NCBI GenBank assembly: GCA_000611775.1
Contig: KK106983.1
Location: 5,213,818 to 5,277,817 of the forward strand
Reading direction: 5' to 3'
Length of the DNA: 64,000 nucleotides
Source: Umbilicaria muhlenbergii
Taxonomy: Eukaryota > Ascomycota > Lecanoromycetes > Umbilicariales > Umbilicariaceae
Shown here: piece by piece, positions 43,812 through 55,194 of the stretch
Numbering within the stretch: the stretch's first letter is position 1
Layout: every line of letters begins with the position of its first letter
The notes under the pieces: model-generated
The model's input: the letters and a program-made list of their open reading frames with translations, nothing else
Told to the model about the DNA's origin: nothing
The model's database searches: none
Translations under genes and position numbers: made by a program

Positions 43812-45080
43812 TCATGTCTGAGACTTCGTGGACAACCTCTGGCGGATTGCGGTACTACTAATCTTGCCCTGGAAGTTCTCTTCAATCCGAGACGATTCGG
43901 CGTTTCCGATTTCTTCTTCTTCCTCCTCAGCGTCAAGCACATCAACTTCAAATACATCCAAAGCGGACCAGCCTTTTGCTGTGCGCTTGTCGTTGACTGC
44001 TTTGCCTCCAGACCTCGTCTCACCAGAGACGATCAGCGCCGAGATTGATTCATCCGTGATGGTAGGTCCGAAGGGATCCGATATTTCTACATACTTGACC
44101 CAAAAATCGGGCCCAAACTCCTCATGTATAGCCCGTCCGTTTGGCCCTGGGTTTGAAAACCGCCGGACGCGCCTTGAAGCCTCGTTCGGTGTTCTAAAAT
44201 CAAGGATGGCCGACAGGAACTCTCGTACTGCTTCTTGGCGGTCATCCCAACTCTGCATTTGGTCCGCGTGCTTTTTGTTCGTGAGGAGCTGATCCCCAGT
44301 GATTCCAACGATCATGCTTCTCTCACGTGATGGTCCATGAGGATCCTCGGGCTCTAGGGCAAGTGCAGTCATACTCAACAGTAGTTTATGGCCCGCGTGC
44401 AAATGGTCGAAAGTACCCCCCACCGCAACAGAGTAATGACGCGTGTTGACACTCTCCGGCGCCCTTGGGGTTTGGCATGGATCTTGCTCGGAGTGCTTGA
44501 CACCAAGACCTTCTCTGACTCGCTCAATGTCCAAACGTTGTCTTCTACCAGCAGGCAACGCGTTCCTACACGAGAGGAACCCTTTCAACAGAGCTTCCCC
44601 GTCTTCACTTTCAAGTGAAAACACGCGCACCCATGGTCGCGTTGAATGTGCCAATGTTTGTAAGTCAATGATGGGGCCTTGAAGCAGGTGCTCGGATTCG
44701 GTGGCCTCACCGTGACTGCTACTTCCAGAGCCATTGCCAAGCAGGACAATCCGGGCATCCACGTCATTATCGTAGTACACATCAATAGCCCTTTCCGTGC
44801 AGATGATGCAAATGAGTCTGTACAAGACTCCCAACAACCGTTGAAGGCCCGAACTGAGTACGCTCCTTGGACAACGATCTGAAGCAGAGAGACTGAAACA
44901 GCACAAAGCGATGTCCAATCTCGATGACCTTCCATTCTTCTTGGAAATGTTTGCAAGGTTTGAGAGGGCAGTGGACAAGGCTGGCTCATACGCAATTTTG
45001 AAGGACGACAAGGAGATATCAGATGGCGGGTCTGGAAGTAGTAGTAGCCAAAGCGGGGAATGAGTATCAGAACTAGCCAT
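43812..45080 (-). CDS. CAB4: Phosphopantetheine adenylyltransferase (CoA biosynthesis)
   Basis: Intronless, 422 aa from the ATG at 45078-45080 (MASSDTHSPLWLLLLPDPP). The nucleotidyltransferase signature is VGGTFDHLHAGHKLLLS (about residue 225, with the HxGH motif HAGH). It is followed by ITGDQLLTNKKHADQMQSWD and, near the C-terminus, ISSTAIRQRL. Together these define the eukaryotic PPAT, which adenylates 4'-phosphopantetheine to dephospho-CoA, the penultimate step of CoA synthesis. The first ~215 residues are the fungal N-terminal extension without a clear catalytic motif. No dephospho-CoA kinase domain is fused, as in yeast Cab4. An acidic Glu run (about 395) precedes the last motif. It shares a 269-bp promoter region with the WD40 gene. 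Confidence 0.92.
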   Translation of the reverse strand: MASSDTHSPLWLLLLPDPPSDISLSSFKIAYEPALSTALSNLANISKKNGRSSRLDIALCCFSLSASDRCPRSVLSSGLQRLLGVLYRLICIICTERAIDVYYDNDVDARIVLLGNGSGSSSHGEATESEHLLQGPIIDLQTLAHSTRPWVRVFSLESEDGEALLKGFLSCRNALPAGRRQRLDIERVREGLGVKHSEQDPCQTPRAPESVNTRHYSVAVGGTFDHLHAGHKLLLSMTALALEPEDPHGPSRERSMIVGITGDQLLTNKKHADQMQSWDDRQEAVREFLSAILDFRTPNEASRRVRRFSNPGPNGRAIHEEFGPDFWVKYVEISDPFGPTITDESISALIVSGETRSGGKAVNDKRTAKGWSALDVFEVDVLDAEEEEEEIGNAESSRIEENFQGKISSTAIRQRLSTKSQT

Positions 45081-45349
45081 GGCTGATACACGAGTCAAGG
45101 AGTAACCGATCCAGATGCAACATATGATCAGTTCCTTGCACAGAAGGTAAGACTGCCGTACTCAAGGATCGTGATAGCGATATGCTATGAAGGTAGGTCG
45201 GTGGGTAGGTCGGAGAGGGTTTCCTGGCGCCAGGGACCTTTCAAGGGTGCCGCCTTAGGTAAGCTCTGGCGTGATTGGACGCGATCGTATAAGTACTTCC
45301 AGGTGGAAGAAGGGCGAAGGACGACTCGAATCCATACTGGCTCAGGATC
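45081..45349. promoter_or_regulatory. Bidirectional promoter, PPAT and WD40 gene
   Basis: 269 bp between divergent start codons, so both promoters overlap here. A short GTAGGTCGG repeat (45193-45212) is the only visible pattern. Confidence 0.5.
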
Positions 45350-47685
45350 ATGCCTTTTCATGGGCATCATCATTCAACATCTGCTTCGGCTCAATATGAC
45401 AACACTGCCAGCCAGGCTACTACTGCCAGCGGTATATACCAGGCCGCGCAAGCCTTGGGCTCGATAGGTGCTCCTGCTGGCAATCTTCGAGTAGCAACAG
45501 GAGGAGGGCCTCGCGATAATCAATTTCCGCTGGTCGGGAATCAGTCACAGTTGTCCGGCGGTGGTCAGACTGCACCTCCTGCAATGTCCGGTCTGCCTGG
45601 TCCAGGAGGCATGAGTCAAGCTTCGGCGCCTGGGTCGGCCATGTCGAATAATTCACAGCAATTCGAGACTCCGAGACGAGCGCAAACTTTCAACCGCCAA
45701 CCTGAAGAACTACATATACCTCCTGCCAACGCTACAATGGGTCAGCAACATTCACGGGACCTACCAGCGCATCATTCATACCACTCCTCTCAGGAATATC
45801 ATGGAGGTGGAGCCCCAGGAATCAACCTCCACCAAGCGACTCCGCAGAACTCCCAATATGCTAATGCCTCAATGGGACTACCATTACCTGGATCGCTCCA
45901 ACCAGGCCAATCCCAAAGACCTGGCCCGTCCTCAGCGAATACCGCCCCCTCAACCGTCCCCACCATGCCTCAACTTTCAACCCAGTCGCAACAGCATATG
46001 ACCCCTTCACGATCTTCGACAGTCAATCACGCTCACAACTATTCGCGGTCGAGTCCAGCTGGCTTGGATCAAAAATATGCGCCATTCGCAACCACCCCTG
46101 ATAATTCGAAACTGGTGTCACCGCTTAATCAGAAATTTACGTCTTCGCAGACACCGCAAGGTGGAGCCTCGTATTCACCTCTGGGACTAGCAGACATAAG
46201 ACCTCGAGCTGATTCAGGGCTATCGGATGGTCCCTACAGTGCAAATCCCTACTCACACGACGAATACGCATCAGTACCATCAAACAGCAACTATCTAGCG
46301 CCATGGGCGGTCTATGCGTTTGATTGGTGCAAGTGGCCTGTACAAAATGGCTCAGCCGACGCAGCAGGCAAGATGGCTATTGGAAGCTATCTGGAAGATG
46401 GGCATAACTTTGTAAGAACTCATAGACCCTTATAGCTTAGACGCGATACGTAACACGAGCGAGAAGCTGACATATCTTTGAAAGATACAAATACTCGACA
46501 CGCAAATCGTACCGGAGACAGACACCGAACCTGCACCTGGGTCTCCCCTATATGGTCTAGAATTTACAAAGACCGCAGAGGCCACTCACTCTTACCCTGT
46601 AACCCGCATACTTTGGGAGCCAGCGTCTTCTCAAAAGCAATCCACTGATCTATTAGCAACCTCGGGTGACCATTTGCGGCTGTGGTCACTACCCTCACAG
46701 GCCAATTACAACACCTCTAACTCAATCACTCGCTCCTCCAATACCAAAGACTCTCCACCGCAAAAGCTTACGCCTCTGGCACTCCTTTCAAATTCCAAAT
46801 CCCCCGAACATACCGCTCCTCTCACATCACTGGACTGGAACACATTATCCCCAAGTCTGATCATAACCTCCAGCATCGATACCACCTGTACGATATGGGA
46901 TATACCGACGTTGACCGCGAAGACCCAATTGATTGCCCATGATAAGGAGGTGTTTGATGTGCGATTCTGTGCAAATAGCGTTGATGTCTTTGTTAGTTGT
47001 GGCGCGGATGGTAGTGTCCGGATGTTCGACCTAAGGAGTTTAGAGCACAGCACTATCATATACGAGCCGTCAGAGAAAAAAGACGGATGTACGTCTCCCT
47101 TACTACTCATATTGGCTAGTCTAGAGTCTAATGAACCCAGCATCGTCAAGTCCTGGGAATGTCAGTCCGACTACAGCACAGCAGACTATGTCTTACGCTC
47201 CTCCCTTACTGCGACTTGCCGGTAACTCTTACGTACCATACTGAATGCATAGAGAGCAAAACTGATGACTATTAGCTTCGCCACATGACGCACATCTTCT
47301 CGCCACTTTCTCGCAAGACTCCAACATCATCCGGATCCTGGACGTTCGACAACCGGGTCAAGCTCTTCTCGAACTCCGAGGTCACGCCGCATCGATAAAC
47401 TGCATAGAGTGGTCTCCTTCACGGCGAGGCACCCTGGGATCTGGCGGAGATGACTCATTGGTCCTGATATGGGATTTGCTCAACCAAAGCAATGCTGCTG
47501 TAGTCCCTGGGGCAAATGGGCAAGCTGTTGCGAATTCAGATAACGCTCGAGGTCCTGCAGCAAGCTGGCAATGTGACTACGAAGTGGGAAATATCAGCTG
47601 GGCGCCGCAAAGCGGCTTGACAAGCCAAGGAAGCGACTGGTTAGGAGTGAGTGGGGGAAGGGGCGTTTGGGGCGTCAGTATGTGA
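45350..47685 (+). CDS. AN11/DCAF7-like WD40 protein with long disordered N-terminus
   Basis: Four exons: 45350-46411, 46485-47088, 47177-47221 and 47276-47685 (introns 54-88 nt), giving 706 aa. The first ~315 residues are Ser/Gln/Pro/Gly-rich. The WD40 part then starts with APWAVYAFDWCKWP and IGSYLEDGHNF|IQILDTQIV, typical of the AN11/TTG1/HAN11 family. It continues with DLLATSGDHLRLW, TSLDWNTLSPSLIITSSIDT, HDKEVFDVRF, CGADGSVRMFDLRSLEHST and ASPHDAHLLATFSQDSN. The third exon (45 nt, APPLLRLA) is needed to rebuild the fourth blade; its 5' junction is the least certain. Human DCAF7 is only about 340 aa, so the N-terminal extension is a fungal addition. Likely a scaffold for kinases or ubiquitin ligases. 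Confidence 0.88.
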
Positions 47686-47933
47686 CGACGGAAGATTTGA
47701 TTCCGGAAGGCGTTACTTTGGGCATGTCAAAAGGGATTCTACATCATGTTATGTCATGATAGCGAGGCGCTCGGCGTTAACCCCTGTTGTGAGTAGGCTG
47801 ACTTTGAGGGAAATCGCGCCGCAACTGGGTCTTGGGATGTGAAATGTACTATACCATCGTCCGTTACAGCACTGTATGCAAATTTATTACTAGGGCATGG
47901 ATCGTCTTATCGATGCGATGTGATGATGGCTCT

Positions 47934-49418
47934 CTATTCGTCTTCCTCCTGATGAGAAGTCAAAAACTCCGGACCCGGTCCGTCGTCTTCATCCTCAGAC
48001 CGGTCCAGAAGGCTCGGTGGTCGAACACGGTGTTCTCGAACGGGCACACCGCCAATAGATAGACTCCCAAAATCTTCATCGACGACCGTCCTTCCATTTG
48101 CTTTCCCAGCGCCATCATCTCTGCGCTCCCCTGGACCCTTCCCTTCACTGTCCGCTTTCGACCCCTCACCCCCGCCAGCCGCATCCAGCGCCGCCTGCAA
48201 AACATCTCTCCCCTCCCTAAACGCCTCGAGCTCAGCCCCAACCGCACAAACAAGCAACTTCCACCCCCTCATCTGCGCCAAGCTCACTTTCCCCTCCAGC
48301 ACCTCCACCGCCCGATCCATCCGCTCCAACACACCCCTCATACCCTCTTCCCCTCTCCCTTCGCCTTCGCCTTGCATCCTCATCTGATGTCTCAACCCGT
48401 CCTCCACCTCCTGCACCACCCCGAGCACCTCTTCCCAAACCCTTACCCCCTGATCCAGCGCCTCCATCTCCCTCCTAACCCCCTCCCTTCTCCTAAACAA
48501 CTCCTCCCTCTCCCCCTCCCACTCCTCCCTACAAATCCCCAACGACCGCCTCCCCACCGGCAACGCCCCAACCCCTGCCCCACTGGGGGGTAACTCCCTC
48601 AAAAACCTCTCCACACGCGCGTCCAGCCCCCGCCCCGCCTCTTTCCAACTACTAACCCGACTCTCCCTCTCGTTCTCCCCCGCTTCAATCTCGCCTGCCA
48701 ACCATTTGGCCTTAGCCTTCAACTCAGCCAACCGCTCTTCCAACCCCCTCACCTCCTCATCCACCCTCACCTTCTCCGCTTTCAACCCCTCCACCCCCCT
48801 GATCGCCCCCGCCGCCTCCTCTTCATCATCCCCCTCGACCCGGCGAATCTCCTGCTCGATCCCCCTCCTCTGACTCTCCAACCCGGCAACAAGCCCCAAC
48901 CCCTCCTCCCGCCTTCCAATCTCCGCCTCCAACACCCCACTCTCTTCACCCTTCACCCCCCGCAACTCCCGCAACGCGCGCGCTATCCCCCTTCTCGCGC
49001 CTCGTAAGCCTACTGGTTTGGAGACTGGTTGCCGCACTGGCACCACACTCGGGCCGCGCCGCGTGGACGCCTGTAAAGAACTTGGAGGCGTGCGGGTACT
49101 TGCTGCTGCTGCTGCTGCTGTTGTTGTTGATGAAGCGGGGGAGGAGGGGCGCGCGAGGCCGGATAGGAGGCCGGTGCTTTGGGCGTCGAGGAGGAGTTGG
49201 AGATGCTGCTGGAGGTGGGATTCGTGGCGGTGGAGGGGGAGGAGGGAGGGGGGCATGTGTGGGGCCCCGGGGGCGGGGGAGGGAGAGGGCATAGTGGGTG
49301 GTTGGTGGGGAGGTAAGGGGTGTAGGGAGTAGGACGACGAGGAGGGGGATTCGTGTTGGGGGAGGAGAGGGCGGTGGGGACTGCCGGAGAGGCGGCGCAG
49401 GAAGGAGCTGAGGGCCAT
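47934..49418 (-). CDS. Coiled-coil protein resembling Atg28 of filamentous fungi
   Basis: Intronless, 494 aa. The N-terminus reads MALSSFLRRLSGSPHRPLLP, then a Ser/Pro-rich stretch, then HLQLLLDAQSTGLLSGLA and PVGLRGARRGIARALRELRG. Residues of about 150-330 form a long charged coiled coil (GLKAEKVRVDEEVRGLEERL). The C-terminus is acidic (LLDRSEDEDDGPGPEFLTSH). The layout LLDAQ..GLL.GL plus LR.ARRGI recalls fungal proteins annotated as autophagy-related Atg28, linked to pexophagy in Pichia. This identification is from memory and moderate. Base composition is extreme: the sense strand is C-rich at the start and very G-rich for the last two thirds, so amino-acid use (R, E, G) may partly reflect composition. 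It converges on the WD40 gene 248 bp away. Confidence 0.6.
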   Translation of the reverse strand: MALSSFLRRLSGSPHRPLLPQHESPSSSSYSLHPLPPHQPPTMPSPSPAPGAPHMPPSLLPLHRHESHLQQHLQLLLDAQSTGLLSGLARPSSPASSTTTAAAAAASTRTPPSSLQASTRRGPSVVPVRQPVSKPVGLRGARRGIARALRELRGVKGEESGVLEAEIGRREEGLGLVAGLESQRRGIEQEIRRVEGDDEEEAAGAIRGVEGLKAEKVRVDEEVRGLEERLAELKAKAKWLAGEIEAGENERESRVSSWKEAGRGLDARVERFLRELPPSGAGVGALPVGRRSLGICREEWEGEREELFRRREGVRREMEALDQGVRVWEEVLGVVQEVEDGLRHQMRMQGEGEGRGEEGMRGVLERMDRAVEVLEGKVSLAQMRGWKLLVCAVGAELEAFREGRDVLQAALDAAGGGEGSKADSEGKGPGERRDDGAGKANGRTVVDEDFGSLSIGGVPVREHRVRPPSLLDRSEDEDDGPGPEFLTSHQEEDE

Positions 49419-49955
49419 CTTGGTTAGAGAGGGGTTTCTGGGTGGGTTTTTGGAGTGAGAGGGACTTACGTATCCATTTGGGGGTGTTTAGATGTTGCGT
49501 CAGAAGGATGGCAAGGGTGTGGTGGTGAAGGGAAGCGTGCGGGTATCACATGTGAAATGAGACACGCGACCTCTTTGTCCACCGTCGAAATATGTCGGGG
49601 ACTGCGGCTTGTAAGAGAGCGATCTCTTTTACGGCATATGGATATGAAAGTATATTCTAGTGACTCTACACTGATGCTGCGGCTTTCTAACCCAAAAGCT
49701 GTGCTATGGGATGTATGTCGAAGACGGAAACTGCGACGTGCCAGCGCTTCGCTCGGGGTATGCTATATACGAAAGAAGATGATCAGGACGCCTATGCGCA
49801 AGTCTGATGTATCCTGAGTCTCAGACAACTCCCAGCCTGTCCAGCGCCGACGCTAGATGCTTTGTTGCAATGTTTGCAGCAACAGAAAGGTTACATAAGA
49901 AAGGAATATTTGGGAAGCTTCCGCAGGTAAGGTCGTTTGCTTCACCCGCAGCCTA
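49419..49955. other. Intergenic, tandem minus-strand genes
   Basis: Contains the lipase 3' end and the promoter of the coiled-coil gene. No gene or repeat is recognised. Confidence 0.5.
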
Positions 49956-52612
49956 TCAATCAGGTCTCTTCTTCCTCATTACCATCCCTCTTGTCCCGGA
50001 TATGTCGAGCTTCAACCTACTGCTGGATTTCTTAATCTCTGCGTGAGTTGACGCGGTCACTGCACTCATACTTTCCTTTGTCTGGTGGAACAGGCGCTTG
50101 TATTTGCGTTCCGGTGAACTCGGCGCGGGGGGAGATGCGGGCGTCATTAATAAGCCAGGGACCGGAGGCGACGTGGGCGAACCAATTACAGTTGTTGCGG
50201 ATGGTGAAGGGTGGGCAGAGACTGCGGGCGAAAGAAATGCGATTCCACGATGATAACCATATGGCGTGGCAGGTTGCGAAGCGAAGGGAAAAAGCTGGTT
50301 GGCTGTTGGCCAGACGTCCGGGAAAGAAGGGGACGATGGTGAGACAGGAGACCCCGGAGACGAAGTGATGGAATCGTGATCGTTATCAGTGGTTTCTGTG
50401 GAGGTTGTGATGTTCGAGGTCTGCTCTGCACCAGATGAAACGTAGTAATGAGGGAGGGAAAACTGAAGGTGTGTGGATGCCGGAATTGTTTCTTCTTGCA
50501 TCTGTTCCGAGAACGGCAAGGACATGGGAGGATCTTCGGGCTGCAGGACGACCGTATTCAAGCTTCGCGACTTCTGGTGCTCTCGTTGAAATACTACGTG
50601 AAGACGTGACTCAATATCCCTTGCTGTAGAAGTGTCAGGTTCGCTGTCTCGCGACATCTTCCTTCGTCTTCTGTAGCCCCCGCGGCTGCACTTGTCTCCT
50701 CTTTGGGCCTCCGAGCTATCCCTTGAGGCCGCAGACCCACCAAGCCTCAAGTCCACCTGGCTCGGGCTGAACACCACTCTAGCCCTCAGCTTTTGCACCG
50801 CGTCATCCAATGCCAGCTCGATTGCACAGTGGTTCTTCACTCTGCTTAGTTTGGGCCAGGTTGCTCTCTCCCCGCAGAGCATTGCACGCATCATGAAAGT
50901 CGGCGTCGGATTCGAGAGCATGCGCGGGAAATCTGCATATGATATCTCAGGAAAGATTGTAATATCCCCAGAGTACTTCTGACTGAGAACTGATACGGCT
51001 TTGGACAAAGAGTTCGAGAACACGCCCATCTCAGCCGTGACACGCATGCGGTGTAAAGCTTCGCCTTTAGCGAGATGTGCTATGTTATTCAACCACGTTG
51101 GTCCTGTAGAAATAGTAGACGTTGGCTGTTGCGCTTCGTGGGCGAGGATATCTTCTTCCTTGACTAGGAAAGGCACAACGTGGGGGTTGACTTGCGACAC
51201 GATGAAGTGGTTAACGTTGAAAATCTCTGCTAATCTAGTCATCGGGATATCATTGTCAACTGAGCCATCAATCCAGCGTTGCGGGGAAGGATTCCAGGGC
51301 ACAGCTTCGCCAGTCTTGGGGTCCTTTGCTAAGAGAGAGGCCGCGGAAAAGATGAAAGGTACCGAGCAAGATGCAGCACTGGTGAAGATCAGTGTGTGTC
51401 ACAGTTGATTTTGGGTAGTACCACTTACACAGCCGACCAGATCAGCACGTTGGGCGCTGTCACGTAGTTCAGAAGCCGAGGGAGCTCGTAGAGACTTGCA
51501 CTGGAAACGCAGATATTCAAGATTCGCCGAGTTCGATTGTACGCTTCTTGAAACGTCATGTCCTTGAGCATCTCTCTCATAACCCTCGTCAAATGTGAAA
51601 TGTCGAACAAAGCACCATATTTCAGAAATCTCGCCACCTTGCGTAGAATGCCGTCTTCATTCCCTTCTTCCTCGAAAACCGCAAGATCTCCATGGCAAAA
51701 GGTCTCAAGCAACTGCGGCATCTCCTCGTCGGTGCGGGTGCAGCAGACAGCGCATACTATGCTCCCTGCTGATGCGCCGGATATGATTCGTGGTAGAAGT
51801 CGTGCTTCCCATAATGCTTTAAGAACGCCTATGTGATTCATCCCAAAAGTAGCGCCGCCCGATAGCAAAAGTGCACTCCTTCCGAATGACTGCCTCGCTG
51901 ACAATACCTGCTGGAGTATGTACTTCGGCTCCAGTCCATGAGACGTATCTCTTGCGGAGACGTCTACCAATGCATCTAATGTCTCTAATGCAGATGTGAT
52001 GTATCGTTCGATGAGATCCTTGGTACCAACGTGTGTGTGCTTGTATAGCTTGAGATTGCCCATGTCGCCCAGTCCTCGAGTCAACGAAGTTTTGATCAGG
52101 AAGAGCATTCGCTTTACATCGCAGCTGATGCGTGCTTCGTCTAGTTGCTTGAGACGGGCTTCAACGAGAGCCGCATCATAATCTGGGGAGTCGAAGACGG
52201 ATTTCCAGGCATTGTTGTTTTCAATCTCGTCAAGCTCGGTAGCTGCAGCCTGCCAATCTTCGTGCTTTACAGCCTCCACAAGCCAGCGATAGTCAGTATA
52301 TACAGAGCGTTTATACGTCTGCCGCCGGGAAATGCTTACATTGCGCAACCTCAGGTAAAGAATCTGCTTCTGATCTTCGAGCCTTTGCCTCCTGACGCGC
52401 TCCTCTTGTTCCTTTCCACCGGATCCTCGCCATTCACTGACTGCTTCAATCGGATTGCGTGCGAGCTGGACCAAGGTTGCCAAGGAACTCTTCGAGCGAA
52501 GTGACTGGTGTCCATGTTGTTCCTTTGCAGCTGATGTTACTGATGAGGCAGTCGTCGAGGAACCGTGGTGTTTCGTGCTCGATAGGAAAGTCGATTGTTG
52601 TAGGAAGGACAT
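49956..52612 (-). CDS. Patatin-domain triacylglycerol lipase (TGL4/TGL5-like)
   Basis: Three exons on the minus strand: 52340-52612, 51429-52273 and 49956-51378 (introns 66 and 50 nt), giving 846 aa. The first intron has GTAAGC and a perfect TACTGAC branch but is 66 nt without a stop, so it could also be retained; splicing joins RLRN|AVKHEDWQAAATELDE as in relatives. The patatin domain has the oxyanion loop LLLSGGATFGMNHIGVL (about 227-243), nucleophile motif GASAGS (Ser259) and dyad Asp in WIDGSVDNDIP (Asp410). The Ser-rich tail beyond 580 is disordered. In yeast this family releases fatty acids from lipid droplets and can act as phospholipase or acyltransferase. No transmembrane segment is obvious. 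Confidence 0.9.
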
Positions 52613-53856
52613 TGTGGATCAGACGGTGAAGCCATTCGTGAACTTCGTCGCGACTAGAACGTCATGCTGAGAGTGGCAGGTCTTCCGTTGCGAGGTTCCA
52701 TGGATGACTTGGGATGTCGTGGAGCCGTAGTAATCGTTGGAGTACGCAAGACACGTGAACGCACAATGGTGTACTCGTATTTAGGTTGGCACGAGGACAG
52801 GTCGTCCTTTGGTCACGATGAGGGTCAGAAGCTGAGACTCGTAGATGTCTTAGCGGCAGCCACGGCAAGCTTGTCGGGGACGCCTCCGGCTTTTGTATGT
52901 TTTGACGAACTTGAGGTGCTACGGGATTCGGATCATTTAACACCGCGAAGGACTGACGGAAGGCCAAAATCAAGAGACTAACTCGACTAAGTACGATGCA
53001 GGGCCCTCTCTTGGGGGTTTGAGGTAAGGTACTTGTCTATTGAACATAGGCCAGACCGCGTGAGGTCTGAGGATGGGAATAAGAATGCCGAGTGCAATGC
53101 GGGCCAATCATAAAGGGACAGCGGGCAGCAACAACAAAGAAGCACGCCACACGCCTGTAGGAGTCCGAAGATTGCCACCATCGCCGGTGGTGATGCTCGT
53201 GGTGGTATCCGACTGGCCCGGTCTCTGCTCTCTGCTCTCTCAGAAGCAGCACTGATTCGAAGAGGAGACAACCCCCACGGGGTTGGAGATGGTGGCGGCC
53301 TGAGAAGCCCCGGTCGAAGTGCAAGATCAATCAGCTGAAGGCGAGACGAGATTCACCATTGTCATGCTGCTGCATCATTCGGCCAGGCAGGGGCTCGACT
53401 ACCGAATCCTGCATCAGCAGTTACCAGTCACCAGGCACCAAAGGCTACGAGTCATCAAGGCTACGAGTCATCAGGGCACCATGTGCAGAATTTGCACATG
53501 TTGCGTACCCAGGGGAAAGGGAGGAGCTTAGCGGCCTTACCTGGACCTATGCAGGGCCGCGGGGTCGATTTGGGCGACGGACCCCTACCGCGTTGTCCGC
53601 ATCCGCATGTGATTGCACTTTGTTATGAGGGGTCTACCTTGCTTTTTGCAAATTTAGATCGTGGACGGTGGCAACAGAAGCTCATTCCAGGCCTGGATTC
53701 ATCATGCCTGTCCTGCCCTTGTTACAGAGCTGATTCAGGACTCCTATTCGCTTTTTGATTTGCAGACGCAGCATTGCTAGTCGGTATTGCTTTTGACAAG
53801 CTACGTGGCAAACCAGACCAGGTTCACTGCCATGCTAGCCTCAAGCGCGTCATTCA
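52613..53856. other. Intergenic, tandem minus-strand genes
   Basis: 1.2 kb between the lipase start and the hydrolase stop. It contains a perfect 16-bp tandem duplication at 53442-53473 (AGGCTACGAGTCATCA twice). No gene or RNA is recognised; the frames here are short. Confidence 0.5.
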
Positions 53857-55194
53857 TTAAAGTGGGATATCATTGCGGGGAGCCGTCAGGATGTCCTGTG
53901 TCCAATCCCTAATTGCATTTCTCATCTGGCCCTCAACGCCCTGTTCGTGCCAGAAATGCCCGGCTCCGGGGATCTCTCGGAATCGAAATCGAGACTCTGG
54001 TGCTCCAGCAAGGTGTTCGGCCCACTTCCGCAATTTCTTGTGTGAAGTGAAGAAGTCCTTATCACCGTAGATAGCCAAGGTCGTAAAGGAAGACAGCTTC
54101 TCCTTTATTTGAGAGTTTGCTACAGGGCGATCTTCTGAGACGGTTTGATGATCAAGCCCATGAGGTCTGAGCTTCGAGAACATCGTTGCGAACATGGAAA
54201 CAGGGGGTAACAAAGGCGAGATCAAGAGATAGTATGTCGTAGGAATGGCCATCTGTTCCGGTACCAGACGCTCTTCTACAGGCGGCGACTTCGTGACGTC
54301 GGTACTGCTCTGATATCGTATACCAAGCCTTTTCCTTGAGGTATCCACGCTCCTCCTGATGTGGTCAAGACTCCTCCTGGATTCTCGACTGGGTCGGCGA
54401 GTACCAGGTTCTGATTCGTCGCCCCCCATTGAGATCGAATGTGAGGGGTCTTGGAGAGAGTCAAGGACATGGAGACTCCGCCCTCGACGTGCCTCGTTCA
54501 TCAATCTTGCCTCTTTGTTCCATTGCGTTGACAAGTGAAGAGCTCGGAGTCGAATTTCAGCTTCTGCAGAACCTTTGGCCACGCTGGCAAACCGTTGGAC
54601 GATAGTCTCCGTATTGGGCAGATGGGTACATATCATTGATCCATAAGAGTACCCACCTAGGATTAAGACCATGCTGGAGTCGAGGGAATTGAAACGGTCC
54701 ATAGGAACGTTAATTGATGATTGTATAGGTGATAGCGTAGTGTCTGATTGGGACCGGGAGTGTTCCAGAGTTTGAAAGGGGGCGCGTGGATCGAGAGAGT
54801 TGAGGTAGTAGATAAAACATCCAGCAAACGAGACATAGTCAGAGAGCTCTGGCCTCGCTGTCCAGCTTGTTCTCCCTTTCGAGTCGCCCGCGCCTCTAGA
54901 TATGAAGTTAGGGCGATCCACAAGATGTTGAGAGGTCCCCTACCTGAAATTGAATGTCCCAATTACGAAGCCCTTCTTCAGTATCTCTGTTACGGCAGTT
55001 CGAACGACTGGATCATCATAGCATCCACCTAGGGGCGCATATGGATGCGCAATGATTGCTCCTTTCTTCCGCCATTCTGGCTGACCGTCGGCTCCGTTGT
55101 GTAAGAATTTGAGGGGATGGTAGATGCGGCATTGTAACGTCGTGTCATCATGGATGGAGGGGATGGTAAAGTTGAAAGCTGGGGCTGGTAGCAT
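53857..55194 (-). CDS. Alpha/beta hydrolase
   Basis: Two exons on the minus strand, 54944-55194 and 53857-54895 (48-nt intron, donor GTAGGG), giving 429 aa. The junction rebuilds GFVIGTFNF|RGAGDSKGRTSW, the strand-4 and loop pattern of alpha/beta hydrolases. The nucleophile elbow is ILGGYSYGSMIC (GYSYG, about residue 168). An unusual ~120-residue Arg/Ser-rich insertion (RRPSRESRRSLDHIRRSVD) separates it from the C-terminal half. That half carries LAIYGDKDFFTS (acid residue region) and the catalytic His in IPGAGHFWHEQG. The N-terminal IIAHPYAPLGG matches the HPxxxxGG oxyanion loop of bacterial and fungal 'YSYG' hydrolases. The substrate is unknown. Confidence 0.85.
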
